The notes below the pieces were generated by a model. That model saw only the letters and a program-made list of their open reading frames with translations. It did no database searches and was not told the origin of the DNA. The translations under genes and the position numbers were made by a program. This document shows positions 1 to 7,108 of a stretch of DNA of 9,813 nt, piece after piece (position 1 is the stretch's first letter; each line of letters begins with the position of its first letter). The DNA lies in assembly GCF_030146175.1 (NCBI RefSeq), contig NZ_JASLCE010000014.1, positions 1 to 9,813 of the forward strand. The letters run 5' to 3'. This DNA is from Flavobacterium sp. Lineage in GTDB: Bacteria > Bacteroidota > Bacteroidia > Flavobacteriales > Flavobacteriaceae.

Positions 1-2197
1 TCATCGATGCAGTAGAAGTTAATGCAGACGGTTGTGTAATCGTAACCGATCTTGTAATACTACATGCATTAGAATCCGTAATGGTAACAGTATAAACACC
101 TACAGGTAAGCCAGTAGCTGTAGCTGCTGTACCACCAAATGGAGCCCATGAATATGTATAAGGTCCTGTACCTCCAGAAGCTGTAACACTCGCTGTTCCG
201 TTTGAACCACCGTTACAAGAAACAGTAGTAAAAGAAGTGGTAGCTGTGAAAGTAGCCGGTTCTGTAATGGTATAAGATTGTGTTTTGGTACACGCATTAG
301 CATCGGTAATAGTTACAGTATAGGTACCAGCTGTTAAACCAGTAGCTGTTGCAGCTGTACCTCCAGATGGAGCCCATGAATATGTATATCCCGGAACACC
401 ACCGGTTACAGTTGCTGTAGCGGTACCATTAGCACCTCCATTACAAGCAACATTAGTTTGTGATGGTGTAATTGTGATAGCTGTTGGCTGTGAAACTGTA
501 AAAGTTCGCGTAGCTGTACAACTGTTTGAATCGGTAATAGTACAGGTATACGTTCCTGCTGCTAAACCAGAAGCGGTTGCCGCAGTTCCTCCTGACGGAG
601 CCCATGAATACGTGTATGGAGGTACTCCTCCGGTAACGTTAACAGTTGCAATACCGTTTGATCCTCCGTTACACGATAAATCGGTTCTGGAAGTAGTAAC
701 CGACATTGCAGTTGGTTGTGTAATTGTAAATCCTCTTGAGATTGTACATCCGTTATTATCGGTAATTGTACACGTATAATTTCCTACAGCTAAACCAGAA
801 GCGGTAGCTGCTGTTCCTCCAGATGGAGCCCATGAATACGTATAAGGCGCTGTACCTCCTGTTGGTACTACTGTTGCTACACCATTTGAACCACCATTAC
901 AGCTTACGTTCGTTTTAGATGAAGTTGCTGTAAAAGTAGTTGGTTGGGTAACCGTTACATTTCTGGTAATCGTAGTACCTTCGTTATCCGTAATGGTACA
1001 AGTATAAGGAAGTGCTGTTAAACCTGTAGCTGATGCTGCAGTTCCTCCAGCCGGCGACCATGAATAGGTATAAGGCGTAACACCTCCAGAAGCAACTACA
1101 GTAGCACTACCGTTTGAACCTCCGTTACAAGAAACATTTGTAGAGGAAATAGTAGCGGATAAAGCTGCATTGGTTGTGAACGTTAAGTCACTTCCATAAG
1201 CTGTTCCAGACGAGTTAATAGCATACGCTCTAAAATGGATAGTCGTCGCAGATGGCAACGATGAAATAACCGAACTAAAGGATCCGGTTCCGCTTCCAAT
1301 AATGGTTTTGTTGTCTGAAGTGGTTGGATTGGCTGCTAAAGCCCATACAATTCCTCTTTCAGTAACAGAAGCACCACCATCGGCAGTTACGTTACCTCCT
1401 AGAGTAGCTTTTACGGCACCTACATTGGTTGCTGCTGTTGTGGTTACTGTTGCGTTTACAACAACGGTACAGTTTACGTTTGGTGCCGGATAGCCCGCTG
1501 GTGTAATACCAAGTGAGGCAGTACCGTTGTGTCCCCAGTTAGCCGGGTTGTTAATGGCAGCTCGTAATGCTGCTGCTGTTCCGGTTAAGGTTCCTGTATA
1601 TTTGCTATTGGCACTTTCAGGTCCCGGTGCCGGGAAAAGCGAAATACAGTTTACACCGTTTGTAAGTCCTGTAGGAAGAATACTTTCAGCTGTACCGGCA
1701 TCGGCAGTAGCATTCCAGGTTGTAACCGGATCATAGTTGGTATTGTTGTAATCACCATGAACACCTGCAATAAAGATAGGGTTCGCTGGTGCTACACCAC
1801 TGGTACTTTGGTAAGCCAGAATCTGGTCACCTCCCGATAGGTTAAAGTTAGAACTTAAAGCAATAGTAACTCCTGATGTACCGGTTACGGTAAAAGTATC
1901 AGCAGAAGTTTCGATTATAGAAATAATCGTTCCACAGGGTACCGTACTAGGGATAACCCATCGTAAGTGGGTTTCCGTGTTGACGGCCCAGCCTGCTGCT
2001 GTCCATCCCTGTTCCGAAAAGTAAATGGTTTCACCGGCCGGAAGGGGTTTGAGGGCGATAAATGAAAACCCATCGACGGTTCCGAAATCATAGCCGATAA
2101 AGGCGATGTCTCCCGGACCGAGGGTTTGCGCTTTGGTACTCTGCTGTACAAAGAATGTACAGAGGAATACGAGGGTTGCGAGTAATCTCTGCTTCAT
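1..2197 (-). CDS. SprB-repeat secreted surface protein (probable T9SS cargo), 3' end beyond window
   Basis: The frame is open from the ATG at 2197 to the left edge: 732 codons with no stop, so the C-terminus is missing. Residues 1-23 form a signal peptide (MKQRLL, hydrophobic core, then TKAQ). Residues about 26-235 form an N-terminal domain beginning GPGDIAFIGYDF, with GDQILAY near 123-129; similar domains begin many flavobacterial surface proteins. Residues about 250-343 resemble a fibronectin-III-like domain (GGNVTADGG, ERGIVW, FRAYAINSSGTAYG). From about 349 onward there are five SprB-type units of 76 residues, each with SCNGGxNG, PYTYSW or GYTYSW, GGTAA and YTxTITD. The family is usually exported by the type IX system and anchored on the cell surface or released, with a C-terminal sorting domain that would lie left of this window. 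The gene starts 25 bp after the upstream gene's stop, so co-transcription is likely. Adhesion or gliding is a family-level inference. Confidence 0.88.
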   Translation of the reverse strand, partial: MKQRLLATLVFLCTFFVQQSTKAQTLGPGDIAFIGYDFGTVDGFSFIALKPLPAGETIYFSEQGWTAAGWAVNTETHLRWVIPSTVPCGTIISIIETSADTFTVTGTSGVTIALSSNFNLSGGDQILAYQSTSGVAPANPIFIAGVHGDYNNTNYDPVTTWNATADAGTAESILPTGLTNGVNCISLFPAPGPESANSKYTGTLTGTAAALRAAINNPANWGHNGTASLGITPAGYPAPNVNCTVVVNATVTTTAATNVGAVKATLGGNVTADGGASVTERGIVWALAANPTTSDNKTIIGSGTGSFSSVISSLPSATTIHFRAYAINSSGTAYGSDLTFTTNAALSATISSTNVSCNGGSNGSATVVASGGVTPYTYSWSPAGGTAASATGLTALPYTCTITDNEGTTITRNVTVTQPTTFTATSSKTNVSCNGGSNGVATVVPTGGTAPYTYSWAPSGGTAATASGLAVGNYTCTITDNNGCTISRGFTITQPTAMSVTTSRTDLSCNGGSNGIATVNVTGGVPPYTYSWAPSGGTAATASGLAAGTYTCTITDSNSCTATRTFTVSQPTAITITPSQTNVACNGGANGTATATVTGGVPGYTYSWAPSGGTAATATGLTAGTYTVTITDANACTKTQSYTITEPATFTATTSFTTVSCNGGSNGTASVTASGGTGPYTYSWAPFGGTAATATGLPVGVYTVTITDSNACSITRSVTITQPSALTSTASM
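14..1153 (-). repeat. Five tandem 228-bp SprB repeat units
   Basis: The conserved first cysteine codon of each unit lies at 1129, 901, 673, 445 and 217, exactly 228 bp apart, corresponding to residues 357, 433, 509, 585 and 661. The block encoding YSW (for example cccatgaata) recurs with the same 228-bp step at about 1057, 829, 601, 373 and 145. Each unit is 76 residues and there are no indels between units. Units 1-3 have a cysteine in YTCTITD, while units 4-5 have YTVTITD. Unit 1 lacks the later cysteine (NEGTT instead of NGCT, NSCT or NACT). The array may continue beyond the left edge. The unit boundaries given are a choice of phase; the period is directly seen. Confidence 0.93.
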
Positions 2198-2222
2198 GTG
2201 AATAATAATTGAGGTTAAATTT

Positions 2223-3365
2223 TTAATGACATAAATAGGCATTTTGCCATCCACCGATTTTAGGGGGCATATCCTGTTCCGTTACTTCAGTAATAAAGTG
2301 TCCTTCGTTTACAAGTGTGTTCACTCGTTCAAATGCCACTTGATCATCTGAATTGCGTTCCAGTTTATAAATGTGATGATCAAATTTTGTACGGTTGGTT
2401 TCGGAATCAAATTGTATCGATCCTCGTGGTCCTTCTGCTTTTATAGTACTGATATGGCGCAACAAGGTGCGGGTATCGGTGCTCTCTGCCGTTTCTAATA
2501 AATTCGCTAACAAAGCGCCGTTTTCATAACCTAATAGCGCGAATACGGTAGCTGCATCGTCATATTGTTCTTTGAATTGCATGTTAAAAGAACAATCAGA
2601 AGTATGGGCAAAATTTTCAAACCAGGAAGCTACTACATATAGTGGAAAGGCCTGAGCTTGGTATTCGCTAATAATACTTTCGTTAATTGCAAAAGGCGTG
2701 GTGTAAAAGGTATAGTGTTGTGCTACTTTGTTGGTGCGAATAAAAGAGGCGTTTTCTTCGGCATACAAACCGCTGTAAAACGCAAATACCACTTCAGGCT
2801 TGTAGTGGTCTAGAGTTAATTGCATGCATTCGGCTTCGTTTTCCCGAGGATAAAAAGGGGTAATATAATGTCCGGAGAACATCATATTATTTTTGTTGAG
2901 GGATGTTTCGATTGCCGATAACATTCCGTAGCCGGAATCGTAATAGGAGGTTGCTGTCGCAATTTTATCATAATTCTTTTCTGAAAAATGATTTCCTAAT
3001 AAAAAACACGATTCGGTTAGCCCGTAGGAATTGATATAAATACCTTTTTGTTTTTTTATCCCGTAAGGTACGGTAGCACCAATGTCGGAAGCGATTAATA
3101 ATATGTCGTTATCCGAAGCATATTCATAGACGCGACTCATGTTATGATGTCCGAAAAAACCAATCATAATATTGATTCCTTCCTGAAAATAAAGCTTTTG
3201 TATTTTATCAATGATCAATTGTTCATTGGCACCAATTCCAATGCTCTCTACATAGTATTGAGCGTTTAGATTGTTCAGTTTGATACCACGAATAAAATCC
3301 CGATCCAAGGTCTTATACTGTTTGGATTGCGGGATTAGGATTCCTATTTTAGTTACTGTACTCAT
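2223..3365 (-). CDS. Type 1 periplasmic-binding-protein-fold protein without signal peptide (LivK/AmiC-like)
   Basis: The 380-residue product resembles substrate-binding proteins of branched-chain amino acid ABC transporters (Peripla_BP_6 group). Residues 6-30 fit the first strand and helix (IGILIPQS, then FIRGIKL). Residues 62-99 fit the second (INIMIGFFGH, ILLIASDIGA). Residues about 134-200 carry IATATSYYDSGYG and PEVVFAFYSG. The C-terminal lobe ends with GPRGSIQFD (312-320), followed by the usual N-x-x-x-x-x-x-x-I-Y strand. Length is normal for the family. The protein begins MSTVTKIGIL, directly with the first beta strand, so there is no signal peptide or lipobox and it should stay in the cytoplasm. 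That is the arrangement of AmiC, the cytoplasmic amide sensor of Pseudomonas, rather than of a transporter; no permease or ATPase gene is nearby. It lies 67 bp after the collar gene and 25 bp before the SprB gene. A sensor or regulatory role is inference. Confidence 0.8.
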   Translation of the reverse strand: MSTVTKIGILIPQSKQYKTLDRDFIRGIKLNNLNAQYYVESIGIGANEQLIIDKIQKLYFQEGINIMIGFFGHHNMSRVYEYASDNDILLIASDIGATVPYGIKKQKGIYINSYGLTESCFLLGNHFSEKNYDKIATATSYYDSGYGMLSAIETSLNKNNMMFSGHYITPFYPRENEAECMQLTLDHYKPEVVFAFYSGLYAEENASFIRTNKVAQHYTFYTTPFAINESIISEYQAQAFPLYVVASWFENFAHTSDCSFNMQFKEQYDDAATVFALLGYENGALLANLLETAESTDTRTLLRHISTIKAEGPRGSIQFDSETNRTKFDHHIYKLERNSDDQVAFERVNTLVNEGHFITEVTEQDMPPKIGGWQNAYLCH

Positions 3366-3367
3366 GT

Positions 3368-3408
3368 AAAAAAATAATAGGAGAGGATGAACGTATTCTT
3401 CCTCTCCT
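3368..3408 (-). terminator. Hairpin plus U7 between collar and binding-protein genes (attenuator-like)
   Basis: The perfect 9-bp inverted repeat aggagagga (3379-3387) and tcctctcct (3400-3408) encloses a 12-nt loop. Read on the minus strand, the stem is followed by AUUA and then seven U (3374-3368), two bases before the ATG of the binding-protein gene. This has the form of an intrinsic terminator. As it sits inside a same-strand gene series, it probably lowers expression of the two downstream genes relative to the collar gene. The hairpin is only 13 nt from the start codon, so it may also affect ribosome access. Confidence 0.75.
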
Positions 3409-3432
3409 TTAACGATTAACTGTTTTCTTTCG

Positions 3433-4023
3433 TTAATTACGAGAAGGGAAGATACCGTATAATGCGATACTTGTGTAAATTCCTAAATAAGGGTTACGGA
3501 TCGAAAATGGTAAGCTGCTTCCTGCAATACCTGTAGTCCCGCTAATAGAAGTAGTGATGTTTCCTACTTTGTCTGTACCTGCAAATGGTGGCTCACTATA
3601 AGCGTTTGCAGCAGCTCCTCCTGTACCGAAACTGTTGTTTCCGTTGTCTGATTCGTTGGTTGGATTACCCGTGTTTGTATGGATAACTGTTGCAACGTTT
3701 ACTTGTCCTGCTCCAGTTCCTGAAACTAATGGGTGAACGTGAGCCGGTACGTTAGAAAGTGATAGCGTAACATTTTGCGCTCCACCTGATTCTCCCCACT
3801 GAACTGGTGTTAATCCAGGTCCTGATCCTGGGTGAACGATAGAACGTCCTCTTAAGTCTGGTAAGGCAAATGTAGTTTGTCCGTTTCCTCCAAAAGTTGT
3901 TCCAAGTAATGAAAATAGAGCTGTGTTTTGTGCAATTGACATGATTTGTCCGTCGCAAAATGCCCACTGTGCAGGTGCAAAACCAAATCCGAAAGCCTGG
4001 ATTTGTCCAATAATTTGTTCCAT
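3433..4023 (-). CDS. Phage tail collar domain protein (microcystin-dependent protein family)
   Basis: The 196-residue product has the full signature of the collar / MDP family. Residues 2-25 carry IIGQIQAFGFGFAP and the W-A-F-C-D-G motif (20-25). Residues 33-60 carry NTALFSLLGTTFGG and LPDLRGR (54-60). PAHVH is at 93-97, and the terminal block NPYLGIYTSIALYGIFPSRN is at 177-196. A glycine-, serine- and asparagine-rich variable stretch lies between about 100 and 165, as expected for a fibre-like segment. No signal peptide is present. Many bacteria carry such genes outside prophages, and no head, tail-tube, baseplate or lysis genes are present here, so a prophage is not supported. It is the first gene of a probable three-gene unit and is followed by an attenuator-like hairpin. 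The ATG at 4023 is chosen because it begins exactly at the conserved family N-terminus. Confidence 0.92.
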   Translation of the reverse strand: MEQIIGQIQAFGFGFAPAQWAFCDGQIMSIAQNTALFSLLGTTFGGNGQTTFALPDLRGRSIVHPGSGPGLTPVQWGESGGAQNVTLSLSNVPAHVHPLVSGTGAGQVNVATVIHTNTGNPTNESDNGNNSFGTGGAAANAYSEPPFAGTDKVGNITTSISGTTGIAGSSLPFSIRNPYLGIYTSIALYGIFPSRN

Positions 4024-4051
4024 AAATATAAATTTTGTGGTTAAGTTTATA

Positions 4052-4059
4052 CAAAACTA
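4052..4059 (-). promoter_or_regulatory. Putative -7 promoter box for the collar operon
   Basis: Read on the minus strand this is TAGTTTTG, matching the Bacteroidota sigma-A -7 consensus TAnnTTTG. It lies 28 bp before the collar start codon, implying a leader of roughly 20 nt. I see no clear -33 TTTG at the expected distance, so the call rests on the -7 box alone. The leader is A/T-rich with no Shine-Dalgarno sequence, which is usual in this phylum. Confidence 0.5.
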
Positions 4060-4116
4060 GGCAAACGCACAGGATCGATATTAGGTAAAATTACGTGTTT
4101 TTGTAAGATAATTGTA

Positions 4117-4128
4117 TTATTGCAATAA
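4117..4128. promoter_or_regulatory. Perfect 12-bp palindrome upstream of the collar operon
   Basis: The sequence ttattgcaataa is its own reverse complement. It lies about 60 bp upstream of the putative -7 box of the collar unit, in a 189-bp AT-rich spacer. A position of this type suits an activator or repressor dimer site, but in AT-rich DNA such a palindrome can arise by chance and no second copy was seen in the window. Confidence 0.25.
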
Positions 4129-4146
4129 AATTAATAATATTTTGAT

Positions 4147-4167
4147 ATTTTGTTAAACAAACAAAAT
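4147..4167 (-). terminator. Weak AT-rich hairpin after the ydeI-like gene
   Basis: Arms attttgtt (4147-4154) and aacaaaat (4160-4167) enclose a 5-nt loop, about 45 bp beyond the stop of the minus-strand ydeI-like gene. The stem is almost all A-T and is followed on the minus strand by interrupted U stretches, so it is at best a weak terminator. No better one is visible between this gene and the collar unit. Confidence 0.3.
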
Positions 4168-4212
4168 AGATAGTATCTTTATCTTAAAGGTTTTAGGTTA
4201 ATTTAAGAAATC

Positions 4213-4788
4213 TTAACGATATTTATCATTTAGACCGATGCCAGCTAAGATTAGGGGTTTAATCTTCTCAAACCGACTTAATTTGGTTTTTTCCTGCTTG
4301 GCAGTAGCTATATATTCGATAAATTCTTTTTGTTTATAAGGGGTAAATTGAGAAAAAGCATTTTGTAAATTCGAATCCTGTGCCAATTGTTGTTGAAGGT
4401 ATTCCGATTGTAAGGCTTCTTTTTTTTCCGGCTTAAAGTGGATACCGGCTTTTTCATTGGCAATGGCTTCCTGGACATACTGTAAAATCAGTTTTTCGTC
4501 CATATCGGCTTTCGATTGGAAGCGCCATTGGCGTAAAGCCTTGGTAACGCCTTCCTGGGCGTTAACCAAAACTTTATGCGGATCTTTTAGGAAGATTCCA
4601 TTGAAAAACCAAATGCCAACATAGGATTTAAACCCGCCAATGCCCAATACGTTTTTGCCGTTATAGGTATAGGTCGGGCCACCCCATTTGGTGGTTTCAA
4701 CCAACTCGGTTTGAAGCAGGATTGTTTTTAAATAATCCAGCTCTTCTTCCCATTGGTTTACCTTGTCCCATTTGTGTTTTTCATCCAT
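4213..4788 (-). CDS. YdeI/OmpD-associated family protein (DUF1801 plus OmdA domain)
   Basis: The 191-residue soluble product has two recognisable parts. Residues about 13-110 fit DUF1801 (a helix, then ETTKWGGPTYTYNGKNVLGI at 31-50, and the YVGIWFFNG strand at 56-64). Residues about 135-185 fit the OmdA C-terminal domain (AFSQFTPYKQKEFIEYI and TAKQEKTKLSRFEKI). Proteins of this build are widespread in Bacteroidota. E. coli YdeI has been linked to resistance to polymyxin-type or bacteriocin stress, but the biochemical function of the family is unclear. The start lies only 6 bp after the pepT stop, so the two are almost certainly one transcript. The ATG at 4788 fits the normal family length. 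Confidence 0.82.
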   Translation of the reverse strand: MDEKHKWDKVNQWEEELDYLKTILLQTELVETTKWGGPTYTYNGKNVLGIGGFKSYVGIWFFNGIFLKDPHKVLVNAQEGVTKALRQWRFQSKADMDEKLILQYVQEAIANEKAGIHFKPEKKEALQSEYLQQQLAQDSNLQNAFSQFTPYKQKEFIEYIATAKQEKTKLSRFEKIKPLILAGIGLNDKYR

Positions 4789-4794
4789 TCGGAT

Positions 4795-6036
4795 TTATTT
4801 TTTTTCGGCCGTTAGTTCGGCTATTTTTACGATAACTTCTACCGCTTTTTGCATACTTTCTACCGGTACATATTCGTATTTCCCGTGGAAATTATGACCG
4901 CCGGCAAAGATATTCGGACACGGTAATCCCATATAGGATAACTGACAACCGTCTGTTCCACCGCGAATCGGTTTGATGATCGGTTTGATACCCAATTCTT
5001 TCATCGCTTTTTCAGCTACTTCTACAATGTGGATTACCGGTTCCACTTTTTCACGCATATTGTAGTAACTGTCTTTGATTTCGCAGCTAACAATCGGTCC
5101 GCCAAATTGTTTCTCAAACTTTTTATTGATCTTGGCAGCTATTTTTTCGACTGCTTTTTTGCGTTTTTCGAATTTCTTACGATCGTGATCACGGATAATC
5201 AATTCAACTTTGGTTTCTTCAATACTACCGTTAATTCCGGTTACATGGAAGAAGCCTTCGTAGCCTTTGGTTTCCTGTGGCGTTTCGTGCTTTGGTAAAT
5301 TGGAAATGAATTTGTTAGCCAGTAACATAGAGTTGATCATTTTCCCTTTGGCATAACCCGGGTGAACGCTTTTTCCGCTAAAAGTAAGTTTGGCTCCGGC
5401 GGCATTAAAGTTCTCATATTCCAGTTCGCCAATCTGACTTCCGTCCATCGTATACGCCCAATCGGCACCAAATTTTTCAACGTCAAATTTATGCGCACCA
5501 CGACCAATTTCTTCATCCGGTGTAAAGCCAACACGAATCTTTCCGTGTTTGATTTCCGGATTATTGATCAGGTATTCCATAGCCGTTACAATCTCGGTAA
5601 TTCCGGCTTTATCGTCGGCTCCTAAAAGTGTCGTACCATCGGTAGTGATAAGCGTTTGTCCTTTGTATTGCAACAAATCTTTAAAATAACTTGGCGATAA
5701 TACAATGTTTTGTTCTTTGTTTAAGATGATGTCTTTTCCGTCGTAGTTTTCTACGATCTGTGGTTTGATATTCGCTCCGGTAAAATCGGGAGTGGTATCA
5801 AAATGTGAAATAAAACCGATAGTCGGTACTTCGTGTTCCACATTACTCGGAAGGGTAGCCATGATATACGCATTCGCGTCGATGGTTACCTCTTCCATAC
5901 CAATGGCTTTTAATTCTTCAACTAATTGATTGGCCAAATCCCATTGTTTGGCAGTACTTGGAGTGGTATCGGAATTCGGATCAGATTCGGTGTCAACAGT
6001 TACATAACTGATAAAACGATCAATAATATGTTGCAT
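4795..6036 (-). CDS. pepT: Peptidase T (tripeptide aminopeptidase, M20B family)
   Basis: The 413-residue product is a full-length PepT, the cytoplasmic di-zinc enzyme that removes the N-terminal residue from tripeptides (EC 3.4.11.4). Expected catalytic residues are present: His78 and Asp80 in HFDTTPD, bridging Asp141 in GADDKAG, general base Glu175 and ligand Glu176 in TPDEEIGRG, Asp198 in TMDGS, and His381 in GGHNFHG. The dimerisation (lid) domain spans about 208-320, with the [11 protein letters not shown] motif at 225-235, and RGGTDG is at 358-363. The first codon at 6036 gives [18 protein letters not shown], the usual start of the family. The gene heads a two-gene unit with the ydeI-like gene 6 bp downstream. 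It serves peptide breakdown for amino acid recycling. Nothing suggests damage or transfer. Confidence 0.96.
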   Translation of the reverse strand: MQHIIDRFISYVTVDTESDPNSDTTPSTAKQWDLANQLVEELKAIGMEEVTIDANAYIMATLPSNVEHEVPTIGFISHFDTTPDFTGANIKPQIVENYDGKDIILNKEQNIVLSPSYFKDLLQYKGQTLITTDGTTLLGADDKAGITEIVTAMEYLINNPEIKHGKIRVGFTPDEEIGRGAHKFDVEKFGADWAYTMDGSQIGELEYENFNAAGAKLTFSGKSVHPGYAKGKMINSMLLANKFISNLPKHETPQETKGYEGFFHVTGINGSIEETKVELIIRDHDRKKFEKRKKAVEKIAAKINKKFEKQFGGPIVSCEIKDSYYNMREKVEPVIHIVEVAEKAMKELGIKPIIKPIRGGTDGCQLSYMGLPCPNIFAGGHNFHGKYEYVPVESMQKAVEVIVKIAELTAEKK

Positions 6037-6055
6037 TTTAAAATATTTAGATACA

Positions 6056-6063
6056 CAAAAGTA
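6056..6063 (-). promoter_or_regulatory. Putative -7 promoter box for pepT
   Basis: Read on the minus strand this is TACTTTTG, matching TAnnTTTG, and it lies 19 bp before the pepT ATG. It overlaps the 3' arm of the upstream gene's terminator hairpin, so terminator and promoter share the same bases. A good -33 TTTG is not seen, only TTTC inside the hairpin. Confidence 0.5.
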
Positions 6064-6097
6064 CGACTATTTCATTAAAATGAAACGTCGTACTTTT
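6057..6097 (-). terminator. Strong hairpin terminator between the DUF3667 gene and pepT
   Basis: Arms aaaagtacgac (6057-6067) and gtcgtactttt (6087-6097) are perfect 11-bp complements. Inside them tttcat (6070-6075) and atgaaa (6080-6085) also pair, leaving a taaa loop. It starts 15 bp after the stop of the DUF3667 gene. The stem is nearly symmetric with A and T ends, so it could act on either strand, but the flanking genes are both on the minus strand. Confidence 0.82.
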
Positions 6098-6112
6098 TAG
6101 AATAAATTCAAA

Positions 6113-7108
6113 TTAATGGAGGTATACGATTGTATAAATGATAAACAATACCAATACAACCGAGATTAGGAAAGAATTGACAAAAAACAGTATCAAACTC
6201 TTTAAATTAGAGATATAGCGTTTTTCTCCGTAAAAAAACCGGTGTGCTTTAAAAAAGTAGGTAAAGCCCCAACCCAGATAAATACAGGTTAGTATAAACT
6301 CTAAAAATGTGAGAAAGCCATTATCGCCCAATAGTTTCAGGAACCAGCTCAGTGTTAGAATCAGCATGGTGTTGAGAAGCAGGAACGAAAAGTAATGGAG
6401 CGTAAAAATACCGTGTTCAAAATAGTACCATTTCTTTTTATCGTGAAAAAGCCATAACGAAAAAGCAAATAATGGCAGATAGAGGAAAAGTACTTTTGGA
6501 AGATTATGAATAAAAGAGTCCTTGAATTTTCCAATGACTTCTTTTGTGGTATATTTTTCGTTTATCTCGGCCATCCTTCTTTGAAATTTTTCCATTAATC
6601 CGGAATCCTTTTTTGCCAGAGGAAGTGTCTTTTGTATCGAATCGTATTCTTTTACCGAACTATAATTTCCGATTGTAGGTATTTTTCTACCTGTGGTTGC
6701 TTTCATAATCGAATCAGCCTCCTCGTAGTTGTAATCATATTTATGAGCTTCCGCCTTACGCACCTCACGTTGCGTTTCGTTATCGTGATCAATTTCCGGA
6801 AGTACCCCCGGAAGGAAAAAGGTTATAAAACTGATAAAAATATACAGCTTAACCGGAGCTACATAGTGTTTACGCTTTCCAGCCAAATATTCGCGGGTAA
6901 GGCGTGAAGGGCGGAACAACAAATATTTCATGGTTTTCCAGAAAGCATTGTCATAATGCGTAAAATCTTCTACAAAATGTGTGAACAGATAGTGAAATGA
7001 CTTTCGGGATTCGGTGTTATCCTGACCGCAGTTCGGACAGTATTTGTCGGTTACAATTTTTCCACAGTTTAAACAATCAATGTGGTCGCGTATTTTATCG
7101 TGGCTCAT
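6113..7108 (-). CDS. DUF3667 family zinc-ribbon membrane protein
   Basis: The 331-residue product begins with a zinc-ribbon: Cys12-x-x-Cys15 and Cys24-x-x-Cys27 (CLNC, then CPNC). This is followed by the conserved amphipathic block HYLFTHFVEDFTHYDNAFW (39-57), the RPSRLTREYLAGKRKHYVAP stretch (66-85), and a first membrane segment at about 86-103. After a charged, probably non-membrane region of about 100 residues come four more hydrophobic segments, near 205-221, 234-258, 265-286 and 304-329. This is the layout of DUF3667 proteins, common in Flavobacteriia. Their function is unknown; a role in membrane assembly or envelope homeostasis would be a guess. The gene stands alone, ending at a strong terminator and diverging from the plus-strand genes to its right. 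The ATG at 7108 places the zinc ribbon at the usual distance from the N-terminus. Confidence 0.85.
   Translation of the reverse strand: MSHDKIRDHIDCLNCGKIVTDKYCPNCGQDNTESRKSFHYLFTHFVEDFTHYDNAFWKTMKYLLFRPSRLTREYLAGKRKHYVAPVKLYIFISFITFFLPGVLPEIDHDNETQREVRKAEAHKYDYNYEEADSIMKATTGRKIPTIGNYSSVKEYDSIQKTLPLAKKDSGLMEKFQRRMAEINEKYTTKEVIGKFKDSFIHNLPKVLFLYLPLFAFSLWLFHDKKKWYYFEHGIFTLHYFSFLLLNTMLILTLSWFLKLLGDNGFLTFLEFILTCIYLGWGFTYFFKAHRFFYGEKRYISNLKSLILFFVNSFLISVVLVLFIIYTIVYLH

Noticed and set aside
474..779. Open plus-strand frame opposite the SprB repeats
   Set aside because: It lies antisense to the repeat array. The repeated DNA without stops in this frame explains it, and its composition is a shadow of the real minus-strand gene.
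14..1153. CRISPR-like periodicity
   Set aside because: The 228-bp period is in-frame protein repetition with 76-codon units, far longer than CRISPR units and without short identical direct repeats separated by unique spacers.
1302..1736. Two short plus-strand open frames opposite the N-terminal half of the SprB gene
   Set aside because: The minus-strand frame here is continuous with the signal peptide and recognised domains; the plus-strand frames have no start context or family resemblance.
3433..4023. Prophage or phage-tail-like particle locus suggested by the collar gene
   Set aside because: No tail tube, sheath, baseplate, terminase, lysis or integrase gene is nearby, and the neighbours are pepT, a binding-protein fold and a SprB protein. 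Non-phage collar/MDP genes are common.
3752..4054. Minus-strand open frame of 100 codons overlapping the collar gene in another frame
   Set aside because: It is out of frame with the well-supported collar protein and its sequence is low-complexity without recognisable features.
5029..5625. Plus-strand open frames, and a minus-strand one, inside pepT
   Set aside because: PepT has intact catalytic residues throughout this span, so these are shadow frames.
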